Below, one piece after another: positions 32,923 through 41,699 of a stretch of DNA of 64,000 bases (the stretch's first letter is position 1; each line of letters opens with the position of its first letter). This DNA comes from Amycolatopsis jejuensis. GTDB taxonomy: Bacteria; Actinomycetota; Actinomycetes; Mycobacteriales; Pseudonocardiaceae. The notes beneath the pieces are model-generated. The model did not search any database, was not told where the DNA came from, and saw only the letters and a list, made by a program, of their open reading frames with translations. Position numbers and translations under genes: made by a program. The DNA lies in contig NZ_JNYZ01000038.1 of NCBI RefSeq assembly GCF_000717335.1, positions 1 through 64,000 on the forward strand, read 5' to 3'.

Positions 32923-33734
32923 CGCTGATTCCTTCGGTGTGGCTCGGTGTGGACGAGGGCGCGTTCTCCTGCCTCGACGCGCAGGGGCAGGTGGTTGCCG
33001 GGCGGTGGCAGCGGGCAGGTGAAGACGGCCGGGACCAGGTGGTGGTGCGACAGCGTTGCCTGGTTGAAGTCGACCGGCAGGGTGCTGCCGGGTTCCAGGA
33101 GGGGCAGGACCAGCCAGCGGCCGATGCCGGGGGTGTCCGTTCCGCTGGTTTCGTCGGTGAAGACCACCAGCCGCTGGCCCGGCATGTCTTCGAGCACGGT
33201 CAACACGTATTCGGTGCCATTGAGCGAGACGGCGAGGTCGGCCGGCGCCAGGATGGCTTCCGTGCTGCGGGGAGCCGTCAGGCGGCCCACCTCGATGCGG
33301 CGGCCTTCCGGCGCTGCCCGGTACTCGCCTTCGAAAACCCAGTCCGGGTCGTAGGGGTAGGTGTCGATCCCGCTGAGCCCCGATCGGGCGAGAGCTTCGT
33401 GGTCCATGACGACCACGCCGTAGAACCCGCCCGCGCCACCGGCGAAACCGACGCGTCCCCCGGAGAACTCGAGGGTGCTCCCGGAAGGTACTTCGACCGT
33501 TCCGTCGACTGCCTCGCCGTTGACCTTCACCGAGTCGCCTGCTGCTGCCGACACCGTCAGGGCACCGGCCTCGGTTGCCTGCCATTGCCCGGGTACGCCC
33601 GGGATGACCTGGCTGTCCGTACCGGCGATCCGGCCGTTGGCGACGACCTTCGCCTTGCCGTTCGGGCCGGCGATCTCGTCCCACCGCGCCTCGCGCCACG
33701 CGAGGTAGCCGGCCGGAATGTTGTTCGTGTCCAT
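32919..33734 (-). CDS. DUF1684 family protein
   Basis: 271 aa. The C-terminal half has the DUF1684 pattern: YPYDPDWVFEGEYR, then LPVDFNQATLSHHHL and FTCPLPPPGNHLPL followed by EAGER. The family is common in bacteria but has no established biochemical function. There is no signal peptide. It is followed by the SnoaL-like gene with an ATGA overlap and preceded by a methyltransferase gene 21 bp upstream. Confidence 0.85.
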   Translation of the reverse strand: MDTNNIPAGYLAWREARWDEIAGPNGKAKVVANGRIAGTDSQVIPGVPGQWQATEAGALTVSAAAGDSVKVNGEAVDGTVEVPSGSTLEFSGGRVGFAGGAGGFYGVVVMDHEALARSGLSGIDTYPYDPDWVFEGEYRAAPEGRRIEVGRLTAPRSTEAILAPADLAVSLNGTEYVLTVLEDMPGQRLVVFTDETSGTDTPGIGRWLVLPLLEPGSTLPVDFNQATLSHHHLVPAVFTCPLPPPGNHLPLRVEAGERALVHTEPHRRNQR

Positions 33735-33755
33735 GAGAAGTCCTTGGGGTCGAAG

Positions 33756-34598
33756 TCAGGCGCGTGCGGCCCATACGGTGCGTTCGGTGCGCACTGCGAG
33801 GTCGCTGCGGCGGAGGATGCTGTGCGGGCCGGTGGTGTCGAGCAGCTGATCCAGTGCGGCGAGATCCTCGGCCGTGAGCATCTCGGACACGGCGTTGCGC
33901 ATCCGGCGCAGTGCGCTGAGCGCGTAGCGGCCGACCGCAGCGGAGCTGGATTGCCCGACGTCGACGGTGACCGTCCGTTCGCCTTCGAGCGTGAATCCGG
34001 CAGCGGCCAGCTTCACGCCCCAGTCGGCTCCCCGGTGCGGTACGTGGCCGGCGTGCCGGCGATCGCTCGCGGCGTGGCAGCGCTTCTCCAAGCCGGGACG
34101 GTTCTCCGGGGCGTCGTCGGGCAGGAACCGGGGGAAACCGGCGAGTTCCACGACGGCGAACAGCCCGTCGTCGCCGAGCGTGTCGCGCACCTTGCGGAGC
34201 ACGCGGTCAGGATCGGCCAGGTGGTGCAGGGAGGCCGACGCCCACACCAGGTCGGGCTTGTCGAGTTCCGGCCAAGCCGAGTCGAGGTCGGCCTCGACGG
34301 TGCGGACGCGGTCGGCGACCGCGTGTTCGCGGGCCTTTCCCCGCAACCGGCGCAGGAGGTCGGCCGAGGAGTCGACGGCGGTGACGTGTGCTTCGGGGAA
34401 ACGGGAGAGCAGGGCGAAGGTCCCGGCCCCGGTCCCGCACCCCAGGTCCACGATCCGGCGGGGGCTCCGCGCGAGGGGCAGCCACGAGGTGATGGACGCG
34501 GTGTGCCCGGCGAGGACTTCCGCGTCGAGCTCCAGGATCTCCGCCTGGCCGTCCCCACCGTCCGGGAGGCCGTGCTGGTGCTGCGCAGTGGGCGTCAT
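33756..34598 (-). CDS. SAM-dependent class I methyltransferase
   Basis: 280 aa from ATG 34598. The AdoMet motif I VDLGCGTGAGTFALL (about 50-64), the acidic end of strand 2 (VTAVDSS) and motif IV region (PDLVWASASLHHL) are present. Substrates of such Methyltransf_25/11 proteins vary widely. An in-frame ATG at 34655 would place the inverted repeat 34618-34650 inside the coding region, so the shorter form is preferred. It heads the operon with DUF1684 and SnoaL-like genes. Confidence 0.85.
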   Translation of the reverse strand: MTPTAQHQHGLPDGGDGQAEILELDAEVLAGHTASITSWLPLARSPRRIVDLGCGTGAGTFALLSRFPEAHVTAVDSSADLLRRLRGKAREHAVADRVRTVEADLDSAWPELDKPDLVWASASLHHLADPDRVLRKVRDTLGDDGLFAVVELAGFPRFLPDDAPENRPGLEKRCHAASDRRHAGHVPHRGADWGVKLAAAGFTLEGERTVTVDVGQSSSAAVGRYALSALRRMRNAVSEMLTAEDLAALDQLLDTTGPHSILRRSDLAVRTERTVWAARA

Positions 34599-34617
34599 GG
34601 CAACGACGCTAGAGCGG

Positions 34618-34650
34618 TCATGCGCGAAATGCACGGGATCTTGCGCATGA
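34618..34650. promoter_or_regulatory. Inverted repeat upstream of the methyltransferase operon
   Basis: Perfect 8-bp arms TCATGCGC (34618-34625) and GCGCATGA (34643-34650) lie 17 bp apart, about two helical turns centre to centre. They sit in the gap between the XRE-cupin gene and the methyltransferase. It is a plausible operator for the neighbouring XRE regulator; a weak transcription attenuator is an alternative. Confidence 0.45.
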
Positions 34651-34679
34651 GGCAAGTCGATGGTCGCCTGGGCTGCTGA

Positions 34680-35282
34680 TCACGCAACCGGCCGATCCGC
34701 GCCCTTCGGGGCGGTCCGGCCGGGATCGTGCCCGCGGCGAGCCTCGCGGTCGAAGATGCCCATGATCTCGCACGGCCGGCCCGCGGCGCCGATTGCATGC
34801 GGGAGCATGGTCGGGAACTCCGCCGACTGGTTGGTCTCCACCCGGAAACGGCGGTTGCCCAGCATCAGGACAGCGGTCCCGGAGAGGACGACGAGCCACT
34901 CCCGGCCCGGGTGTGCGCGCATGGCGGCCGGATTGTCCGGTGGCGGGTCGGTCATGCGCTGGCGCATGACCGTCATCCCCGGCTCCGCCTTGATCGGCCA
35001 CCGCATCAGGCCGTGGGTGCCGTCGATCATCGGATTGCCGATCACGTCCTCGGTATCCGTCTCGACCAGCTGGTCGAGCGACGTGTCCAGGGCCCGCGCC
35101 AGGGTGACCAGCTGGTCGAGCGCGAGACGGCGCTGTCCGTTCTCGATCCGGCTGAGCGACGACGGGCTCAGCCGGGCCCGCGTCGCCAGCTCGTCCAGCG
35201 ACCAGCCCTGCGCCACCCGCAAGGCGCGGATGCGTTTGCGTACCAGGCCGTCCAGCCCGTCATCGTCTTGCGTCATAGGCAT
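34680..35282 (-). CDS. XRE-family regulator with cupin sensor domain
   Basis: 200 aa from ATG 35282; a second ATG at 35276 is equally possible. The helix-turn-helix (IRALRVAQGWSLDELATRAR, LSPSSLSRIENGQR) covers about residues 15-75. A cupin_2 domain (HPGREWLVVLSGTAVLMLG, LPHAIGAA) covers about 115-185. Such proteins repress nearby genes until a ligand binds the cupin. It is divergent from a DHA2 efflux pump and just upstream of the methyltransferase operon, so both are likely targets. Confidence 0.88.
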   Translation of the reverse strand: MPMTQDDDGLDGLVRKRIRALRVAQGWSLDELATRARLSPSSLSRIENGQRRLALDQLVTLARALDTSLDQLVETDTEDVIGNPMIDGTHGLMRWPIKAEPGMTVMRQRMTDPPPDNPAAMRAHPGREWLVVLSGTAVLMLGNRRFRVETNQSAEFPTMLPHAIGAAGRPCEIMGIFDREARRGHDPGRTAPKGADRPVA

Positions 35283-35293
35283 GACTGTATGCC
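35278..35293. promoter_or_regulatory. Candidate operator between XRE-cupin and DHA2 genes
   Basis: Inverted repeat GGCAT-GACTGT-ATGCC overlaps the start codon of the XRE-cupin gene and lies in the divergent promoter region of the efflux pump. The position fits autoregulation. The arms are short (5 bp), so support is modest. Confidence 0.35.
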
Positions 35294-35353
35294 GAAGTCG
35301 CAAACCGTGCTTACCGTCGACGACGGATTTTCCCTGCCTTCCGGAAGGACATC

Positions 35354-36952
35354 ATGAACACCACCCTGGTTTCGGACGGCCGCCAGCGCCGCTCGATCCT
35401 CATTGCGGTTTCGATCGCGCTGATGGCCGTCATCGCATCCGTCACCGGGCTGAACGTCGCCCAGCCGGACCTCGCCGTCGACTTCGCCGCGTCGCAGAGC
35501 ACCGTCCTGTGGATCATCAACGTCTACATCCTCAGCCTGGCTGCGCTGTTGCTGCCGCTCGGTGCGGTCGGGGATCGCTGGGGGCGCAAGCCGGTGCTCC
35601 TCGTGGGCCTTGCCGTTTTCGGGGTCGCGAACGTGGCCGCGGGTCTTGCTCCCACGGCGGGGATCATGCTCGCGGCACGGGTTCTCGCCGGGGTGGGCGC
35701 AGCGATGATCATGCCGGTCACGCTCGCCGTCATCACCTCGACCTTCCCGGAGAAGGAACGTGGCCGCGCGATCGGCGTGTGGACCGGCGTCGCCGGGGGC
35801 GGCGGCCTGCTGGGGATGTTCCTTTCCGCGGTCCTCATCGATGTGGCCAGCTGGCGCTACCTGTTCGTGCTTCCGGTCGCGCTCGTCCTCGTCGCGATCG
35901 CTGCGGCGTGGCGGTCAGTCCCGGACTCGCGCGAGGCGTCCTCGCATTCCTACGACACAGCCGGCGCCCTGGCGTCCGTCGTCGCGGTGGCCGGGCTTGT
36001 CTTCTTTCTCCACGAAGGCCCGGAGAAGGGCTGGGGCGCACCGGGCACCATCGTCAGCCTGCTCGCCGGTCTCCTCGGCACCGCCGGCTTCGTGGCGTGG
36101 GAGCTTCGCCATCGCGCCCCGCTGCTGGACGTCCGGCTCTTCCGCGAGCGCGGTCTGGCGACCGGATCCGTGGCGCTGCTGGCGGTCTTCGGAGTGCAAG
36201 CGGGAGTTTCCGTTGTCCTCTACCCGTTCTTCCAGACCGTCTTCGGCTGGTCGGGCCTGCTGTCCACGGTGGCATTGCTGCCGATGGCCGGGCTCATGAT
36301 GGTCGCGTCCGGTCTCGCGCCACGGCTGGCCGAGCGGGCAGGTGCGCGGGCGACCATGGCCGCGGGGATCGTGCTGGCCGGCGCCGGACTGGCCCTGCTG
36401 GCGATTCTCGTCTCCGCCGACCGTGGCTACCTGGCGGTCCTGCCCGGCATGATCGCGATGGGGCTGGGGATGGGCTTGTCGATGCCGCCTGCCACCGAGG
36501 CCATCACCAGCGCGCTGCCACGGGAACGGCAGGGCGTGGCTTCCGCGCTCAACGACGTCACCCGGGAGTTCGGCACCGCGCTCGGCGTCGCGCTGCTCGG
36601 AGCGCTGCTGTCGGCCGGTTACCGCAGTGCCATCACTCCCCGGCTCGACGGCGTTCCGGCCGACCTCGCCGACACCGCCCGCGAAGGCATCGCCAATGCT
36701 GTCGAAGCCGCCCACGGCGCCGGTGACCGTGGGCAGGCTTTGGTTCGAGCAGCGCAGGAATCCTTCGTCGACGGCTGGCGGACCGCGATGTGGGCGGGTG
36801 TCGTCATCATGGTCGTCGTGCTCGGCTACGTCCTGGTGCGCAATCGGCCACTGTGGACAGTCAGGAAGCCTTTTCGTAGTTCTCCATGGCCTCTTCGGCA
36901 TGCAGGTTGCGGTGCCGGGTTTCGCCGAGCAAGGCAATACAGATCAGGCTGA
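35354..36952 (+). CDS. DHA2-family MFS efflux transporter (14 TMS)
   Basis: 532 aa. The DHA2 pattern is clear: NVAQPDLAVDFAASQSTVLW after helix 1, GDRWGRKPVLL in loop 2-3, and 13-14 membrane segments to about residue 498. These proton antiporters export drugs or metabolites. The last 30 residues (from the RKPFRSSP region on) are arginine-rich, not conserved, and are encoded by the antisense of the convergent MHS gene, with a 92-bp overlap. The divergent XRE-cupin gene is the probable regulator. Confidence 0.9.
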   Translation: MNTTLVSDGRQRRSILIAVSIALMAVIASVTGLNVAQPDLAVDFAASQSTVLWIINVYILSLAALLLPLGAVGDRWGRKPVLLVGLAVFGVANVAAGLAPTAGIMLAARVLAGVGAAMIMPVTLAVITSTFPEKERGRAIGVWTGVAGGGGLLGMFLSAVLIDVASWRYLFVLPVALVLVAIAAAWRSVPDSREASSHSYDTAGALASVVAVAGLVFFLHEGPEKGWGAPGTIVSLLAGLLGTAGFVAWELRHRAPLLDVRLFRERGLATGSVALLAVFGVQAGVSVVLYPFFQTVFGWSGLLSTVALLPMAGLMMVASGLAPRLAERAGARATMAAGIVLAGAGLALLAILVSADRGYLAVLPGMIAMGLGMGLSMPPATEAITSALPRERQGVASALNDVTREFGTALGVALLGALLSAGYRSAITPRLDGVPADLADTAREGIANAVEAAHGAGDRGQALVRAAQESFVDGWRTAMWAGVVIMVVVLGYVLVRNRPLWTVRKPFRSSPWPLRHAGCGAGFRRARQYRSG

Positions 36953-38189
36953 CGGCCGACAATCCGACCAGGTATCCGCCGGTGGCCAGCGAGGAACCGG
37001 TCGAGGCGAACAGCGCGGTGGCGATGAACGGGGCGAGTCCGCCGCCGAGGACGGCGCCGATCTGGTAGCCCAAAGACGCGCCGCTGTAACGGACTTCGGT
37101 GTCGAACAGTTCCGCGAACAGTGCGGCCTGCGGTCCGTAGGTCGCCGCGAGAGACAGCGCCATCACGACCACTGCGAGCAGCATCAGCGGAAGGCTTGCG
37201 GTGTCGATCAAAGCGAACATCGGGATCGCCCAGGCCAAGCTCAGTACGCCGCCTGCGACGAAGACTGTGCGTCGGCCGAGGCGGTCGGACAGTGCCGAGA
37301 ACACCGGCAGCGCGGCTAGCCAGACCACGCTCCCGACGAGCACGACAGCAAGCATGGCCTTGTCGTTGACCTTCAGCACCGTCCGTCCGTAGGAGAGGAT
37401 GTAGACGATGATCACGTACCCGACGGCGTTGTTGGCCAGGAAGGTACCGCCGGCAAGGAGAACCTGTTTGGGGTGGCGGCGAAGTACCTCGATCACCGGG
37501 CTGCCGCGACGCGGGGTTTCCTTGCGCGACGCGGTGAACGCGGCAGTTTCGCCGATCCGCGAGCGGACGTAGAAGCCGACGCCGACGAGGATGATGCTGA
37601 GCAGGAACGGAATCCGCCAGCCCCAGTCGGCGAACTGCTTGGTACCCAGCGTGCCGACCACGATGAGGTACACCAGGTTCGCCAGTATCACGCCGATCGG
37701 AACGCCCATCTGCGGGAAGCTCCCGTAGAACCCGCGCTTGTGCTTCGGCGCGTTCTCCACCGCGAGCAGCGCGGCGCCACCCCATTCGCCGCCGACGCCG
37801 AGCCCCTGCACGAACCGCAGTACCACCAGCAGGATCGGCGCGGCGGCCCCGATGCTCGCGTATGTGGGGAGCAGGCCGATCCCGAAGGTCGCGAGCCCCA
37901 TCAGCAACAGCGACAGCACCAGCATCGACTTGCGGCCGATCTTGTCGCCGAAGTGGCCCATCACCACGCCGCCGATGGGCCGGGCGAGGAAGCCGATCGC
38001 GAACGTGCTGAATGCGGCGAGCGTTCCGGCGAGGCCGGAGTACTGCGGGAAGAACTGGGGCGCGAACACCAGTGCAGCCGCGGTGCCGTAGACGAAGAAG
38101 TCGTACCACTCGATCGCCGTGCCGATGAGGCTGGCGGTCGCGGCTCTGCGCAACGTGCGGGGAGGGACGGGGGCATCGGGTGCGGCCAT
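36861..38189 (-). CDS. MHS-family (metabolite:H+ symporter) transporter
   Basis: 442 aa with 12 membrane segments. It has the MHS hallmarks: ATASLIGTAIEWYDFFVYGT in helix 1, GDKIGRKSMLVLSLLLMG in loop 2-3 and RFVQGLGVGGEWGGAALLAV in helix 4. Family members such as PcaT, ShiA and KgtP import aromatic or dicarboxylic acids. Its promoter carries the paired ACCGAT sites (38211-38243) shared with the IclR cluster, so it is probably the uptake system for that aromatic pathway. Confidence 0.92.
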   Translation of the reverse strand: MAAPDAPVPPRTLRRAATASLIGTAIEWYDFFVYGTAAALVFAPQFFPQYSGLAGTLAAFSTFAIGFLARPIGGVVMGHFGDKIGRKSMLVLSLLLMGLATFGIGLLPTYASIGAAAPILLVVLRFVQGLGVGGEWGGAALLAVENAPKHKRGFYGSFPQMGVPIGVILANLVYLIVVGTLGTKQFADWGWRIPFLLSIILVGVGFYVRSRIGETAAFTASRKETPRRGSPVIEVLRRHPKQVLLAGGTFLANNAVGYVIIVYILSYGRTVLKVNDKAMLAVVLVGSVVWLAALPVFSALSDRLGRRTVFVAGGVLSLAWAIPMFALIDTASLPLMLLAVVVMALSLAATYGPQAALFAELFDTEVRYSGASLGYQIGAVLGGGLAPFIATALFASTGSSLATGGYLVGLSAVSLICIALLGETRHRNLHAEEAMENYEKAS

Positions 38190-38210
38190 GGCACTACCTC
38201 TCCAAAGGTT

Positions 38211-38243
38211 ACCGATAATCGGTCATTGCTACCGATTATGAAG
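38211..38243. promoter_or_regulatory. IclR-regulon paired operator, site A
   Basis: ACCGATAATCGGT (38211-38223), a near-perfect palindrome, and ACCGATTATGAAG (38231-38243) start exactly 20 bp apart. They lie 22 bp upstream of the MHS transporter start. The same pair occurs at four other promoters of this cluster. Confidence 0.8.
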
Positions 38244-38377
38244 AGGATGCGCTGCGGTCTTGCCGATGTCAACGGATTCACGGTCTCGATCTGCCGCGAA
38301 AACCGTTCTGGCGCATGGGAATGCGGACATGCCTCGAAGCGGCGCAAGAGCCTTGCGCCGCTTCGGGATCCGCCGGG

Positions 38378-39052
38378 TCAGGAGCCGTGGATCTCCCGGA
38401 TCACCTGGAGCGCCTCGGCCGGTTCCATGCGGGTGCGGTACGCCATCGACACGTGCCGCGCCCGTACGACGCCGTCCTGGTCCAGCACGAACGTGGCCGG
38501 GACCGGAAGGCTGTAATGCCCCTCGGGCTGCTGTTTCGCCAATGCGGCCAGGGTGGTGTCGAGCATGTGCTCGGTGACGTGTGGCGGGAGGTCGAAGCGG
38601 ACCTTGAACGCGGTCAGCACGCGTTGTTCGGTGTCGCTGAGAACGTCGTACTCGAGTTCGTGTTTCTCCGTCATGCTCAACGCGTCGTCGGGCTGTTGCG
38701 GGCTGATGGCGATCAACGCGGCGCCGGCTTCCCGGAACAGCGGCAGCGCCTGCTGGTACGCGCGGAGTTCGAGATTGCAGTACGGGCACCAGGATCCGCG
38801 GTAGAAGGTGAGGACGACCGGGCCTGCCGCCAGCCGGTCGGCCAGGCGGACCTCGGTGCCGCGCGCGTCGGGAAGGGTGAAGTCCGGCGCGATCTCGCCG
38901 ACGTCCAGTCCCGGTACGAGCCCCTGCCGCTCGATCTCGTCGAAGGCGTCGTTGATGGCGGCTTTGGCGTTCTCCGGCCGCTTGACCGCCGCCGCGAAGT
39001 CGTCGAGCTGCTGCTTGAGGGAAGCCAGTTGGTCGTCGCGCAGGGTGCTCAC
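38378..39052 (-). CDS. Peroxiredoxin-like AhpC/TSA-family protein
   Basis: 224 aa from GTG 39052, chosen because AAGGAG lies upstream and because the operator pair at 39065-39097 would fall inside a longer form. The thioredoxin fold has GEIAPDFTLPDARG, and the active site YRGSWCPYCNLEL has two cysteines in CPYC instead of the usual single peroxidatic Cys with a Thr. It probably reduces peroxides or acts as a thiol oxidoreductase. It belongs to the IclR regulon by its operator, which suggests that the pathway produces oxidative stress. Confidence 0.87.
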   Translation of the reverse strand: MSTLRDDQLASLKQQLDDFAAAVKRPENAKAAINDAFDEIERQGLVPGLDVGEIAPDFTLPDARGTEVRLADRLAAGPVVLTFYRGSWCPYCNLELRAYQQALPLFREAGAALIAISPQQPDDALSMTEKHELEYDVLSDTEQRVLTAFKVRFDLPPHVTEHMLDTTLAALAKQQPEGHYSLPVPATFVLDQDGVVRARHVSMAYRTRMEPAEALQVIREIHGS

Positions 39053-39064
39053 CCGTACTCCTTC

Positions 39065-39097
39065 ACCGATAAACGAAGATACTCGCCGATAACCGAA
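39065..39097. promoter_or_regulatory. IclR-regulon paired operator, site B
   Basis: ACCGATAAACGAA (39065-39077) and GCCGATAACCGAA (39085-39097), 20 bp apart start to start, sit directly upstream of the peroxiredoxin-like gene (start 39052). Confidence 0.75.
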
Positions 39098-39166
39098 GAC
39101 TACTCGCGCATGATTCGGTGTCAAGGCAGGGCAAAGCCGAGGTGTGCAGTGCAGGGCGGGGAAGGA

Positions 39167-39859
39167 TCAGCCGCTGGCCAGCGAAAGCGCCTCGGCCAGT
39201 TTGAGCACTTCGGCGGCCAGTTCGGGTACCTCGTCGCCGCGCGCGGCGGGGATCACGAGGCCCACGCTGGCGGTCGCTTCGCCGCCGATGTACACCGGCG
39301 CGGACAGGCCGGTGTAGCCGGGAACGACTTCGCCGGTGGTGGTGGCGTACCCACGCTCGCGAGCCTGGCTGACCAGCGCACGTTCGCCGGGTTGCGCGGG
39401 GCGGCCGGCGAGAATGGCGACCCCGTGCGCGGCCAGGTCGAGCGGCCCGCGGGCACCGACCCGCATGCCTACCCGGAAGTTGGCCGACGGCGGTTCGATC
39501 GACAGCACGGTGACCACTTCGTCGCCGTCCGCGACATGCAGGACCGAGGTGGCGACGACGCGTTCGGTGGCGTCGCGCAGCATTGGGGTGGCGATGGAAA
39601 TCAGGTCGCGCGACACCATCCGGGCCAGGCTGAACAGGCCGGTGCCGATCACGTAGCGCCCGTCGCTCATCCGGGTCGCGAACTTGCGGTGCGCCAAGGT
39701 GGCCAGCAGCCGCGCCGCAATCGACCGGTGGATCCCGACGTGCTGGGCGACCTCGGTGGCGGTGAAGCCGTTCACCGATGCGCCGAGGAACTCGAGGACC
39801 TGCAGGCCCCGGTCGAGCGTCTGGGCGAGCTCCGGCTGCGGTTTTGCCTCTTGAGTCAC
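39167..39859 (-). CDS. IclR-family transcriptional regulator
   Basis: 230 aa from GTG 39859, behind GGAGG; an in-frame ATG at 39922 would add 21 residues without a ribosome binding site. The winged HTH (TLDRGLQVLEFLGASVNGFT, TEVAQHVGIHRSIAARLLAT) occupies about residues 12-75. An IclR effector domain follows (VGARGPLDLAAHGVAILAGR, GLSAPVYIGG). IclR proteins bind small aromatic or organic acids as dimers of dimers. It sits at the centre of five promoters with paired operator sites, one of them (39946-39978) upstream of its own gene, and is the obvious candidate regulator. Confidence 0.92.
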   Translation of the reverse strand: MTQEAKPQPELAQTLDRGLQVLEFLGASVNGFTATEVAQHVGIHRSIAARLLATLAHRKFATRMSDGRYVIGTGLFSLARMVSRDLISIATPMLRDATERVVATSVLHVADGDEVVTVLSIEPPSANFRVGMRVGARGPLDLAAHGVAILAGRPAQPGERALVSQARERGYATTTGEVVPGYTGLSAPVYIGGEATASVGLVIPAARGDEVPELAAEVLKLAEALSLASG

Positions 39860-39945
39860 GGTCACCTCCTCCGGCTTCTCTTGTGTTGTTGTTCTACCAG
39901 CAATGCCGCCGGGGCTTGACAACCCGGCTCGCGCGAGCGCTAATA

Positions 39946-39978
39946 CTCATTATACGAACAGGATAACCGATTATCGGA
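39946..39978. promoter_or_regulatory. IclR-regulon paired operator, site C
   Basis: The weak copy CTCATTATACGAA (39946-39958) and the strong copy ACCGATTATCGGA (39966-39978) start 20 bp apart in the divergent gap between the IclR gene and the FAD hydroxylase. The last bases CGGAGA of the strong copy double as the Shine-Dalgarno for the TTG start at 39986. Confidence 0.78.
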
Positions 39979-39985
39979 GATTGCC

Positions 39986-41572
39986 TTGGTTCTCGACACT
40001 GCTGTCGCCCCGGTTGTCATTGTCGGCGGGGGTCCGATCGGACTGGCGGCCTCGTTGCTGCTGGCGCGCCAAGGCGTGCGCAGCATCGTGGTCGAACGGC
40101 GGGAAACGGCGAGTTGCGGACAGTCCCGCGCGGTCACCATCCAGCGCGACATCCTCGCGCTCTACGACCGGCTGGGCATTGCCGGCGACATCCTCCGCCG
40201 CGGCAGCAGCTGGTCGATCGGCCGGACGTACTTTGGTGACGACGAGATCCTCCGGCTCACCTTCGACGACGACGGGTCCAGCGGCTATCCGCCGTTCATC
40301 AACTTCGCGCAGTACCGCGTCGAGGAGCTGCTGCACGAAGCGGTCCGGCAGCAGGAATGCGTGGACCTGCGGCACGGCGAGACGGCCGAGGTCGTGCACG
40401 ACGGCGCCGACGCCGATTACGCCGTCGTGCGCATCACCGACGCTTCCGGGACGGCTCGCCTGGTCCACGCGTCCTATGTGGTCGCGGCGGACGGGGTCGG
40501 CAGCCGCACCCGCAAGGCACTCGGTATCGATTTCGACGGCTGGCGCACGAACGGCCGGTTCCTGGTCGCGGATTTCCGGGCGGAGCTGCCGTTTTCGGCC
40601 GAGCGGCGGCTGTGGTTCTCGCCGCCGTTCTATCCGGACGGCATTGTGCTGATGCACCAGATCGGCGACGACCAGTGGCGCCTCGACTGGCAGATCCCGC
40701 CGGAGCTCGACGTCGACGACGAGGTCGCGGCCGGACGTGTGCACCACCGGATCCGCGCCGTCCTCGACCACGCGGGAATCGGTGCGGTGGAGATCGAAAT
40801 CCTGCGCTGCAACGGCTGGACTTTCCAGCAGCGCCAGGCTTCCCGGTTCCGGCAGCACCGGGTCTTCCTGGCCGGCGATTCCGCGCACGTGGTGTCGCCG
40901 TTCGGGGCGCGCGGGATGAACTCCGGGATGGAGGATGCCGAGAACCTGGCGTGGAAACTGGCGCGCGTGTTGTCCGGGCGCGCCCCGGACGCGCTGCTCG
41001 ACAGCTATGCCACGGAACGCGAGTCGGCCGCCGCCCAGCACGTACTGGTCACCGGCGACTCGATGACGTTCATGACCCCCTCGACCCCGGAAGGGCTCGA
41101 CGACCGCAACGCCATCCTCGCGCAGGCCGCCGCAGACCCGGCGAAGGCGCACCTCGTCGACGCCGGCAAGTTGTACGTGCCACACGCATATCCGGACTCG
41201 CCGCTCACGACTCCGGGCAGGGTGGATTCCTTGCCACAGCCCGGTTCTCTGGTCCCGGACTGCGTGCTTGTTCGTGGCGGCGAGCCGACGACCATCCGCA
41301 AGATCGTGGCCGGGCGGTTCACCGTGATCCAGGTCGACCCCGATGCCCCGGACACGCTGACGTTCTACGCGATCGACGAATCCGGGGTCACGCCGCTGCC
41401 ACCGGCGCGCACTGCTGGCCTGCCACATCCGTTGAGCCACGCGCAGGCTGCGGTGTACCTCGTCCGCCCGGACTGTTATCTCGCTGCGGTACGGGAATTC
41501 GAGGACGACTGGGCGGATCACCTGCGCACCGCCTGGCACCGCGCGACGGCGGTGGCGCAGGTGAGCGCGTGA
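39986..41572 (+). CDS. FAD-dependent aromatic hydroxylase (MhpA/PheA-like)
   Basis: 528 aa from TTG 39986. Class A flavoprotein monooxygenase motifs are present: GGGPIGLAASLLLARQG (about 14-30), the DG motif VAADGVGSRTRKALG (about 165-180) and the GD motif FLAGDSAHVVSPFGARGMN (about 294-312). A thioredoxin-like C-terminal domain (about 400-528) is as in MhpA and phenol hydroxylases. It adds one hydroxyl group to a phenolic acid using NAD(P)H and O2. It is under the paired IclR operator. The exact substrate is unknown; a 3-hydroxyphenyl acid is a fair guess. Confidence 0.9.
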   Translation: MVLDTAVAPVVIVGGGPIGLAASLLLARQGVRSIVVERRETASCGQSRAVTIQRDILALYDRLGIAGDILRRGSSWSIGRTYFGDDEILRLTFDDDGSSGYPPFINFAQYRVEELLHEAVRQQECVDLRHGETAEVVHDGADADYAVVRITDASGTARLVHASYVVAADGVGSRTRKALGIDFDGWRTNGRFLVADFRAELPFSAERRLWFSPPFYPDGIVLMHQIGDDQWRLDWQIPPELDVDDEVAAGRVHHRIRAVLDHAGIGAVEIEILRCNGWTFQQRQASRFRQHRVFLAGDSAHVVSPFGARGMNSGMEDAENLAWKLARVLSGRAPDALLDSYATERESAAAQHVLVTGDSMTFMTPSTPEGLDDRNAILAQAAADPAKAHLVDAGKLYVPHAYPDSPLTTPGRVDSLPQPGSLVPDCVLVRGGEPTTIRKIVAGRFTVIQVDPDAPDTLTFYAIDESGVTPLPPARTAGLPHPLSHAQAAVYLVRPDCYLAAVREFEDDWADHLRTAWHRATAVAQVSA

Positions 41573-41635
41573 TGATCGGCGGGTGGGCGCACCGGCTTCG
41601 CTGAGGCATGCCGGTGGTCACGGCCTGTACTGGGA

Positions 41636-41682
41636 GGCGGCGGTGCTGATGATCGTCACCCGTGATCGTCCGCACCGCCGCC
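41636..41682. terminator. Possible terminator between convergent genes
   Basis: Arms GGCGGCGGTGC (41636-41646) and GCACCGCCGCC (41672-41682) form an 11-bp stem with a 25-base loop. They lie between the ends of the convergent hydroxylase and crystallin-like genes. The long loop makes it less certain than the other terminators. Confidence 0.45.
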
Positions 41683-41699
41683 CTGTCATTGTAGGTCGA

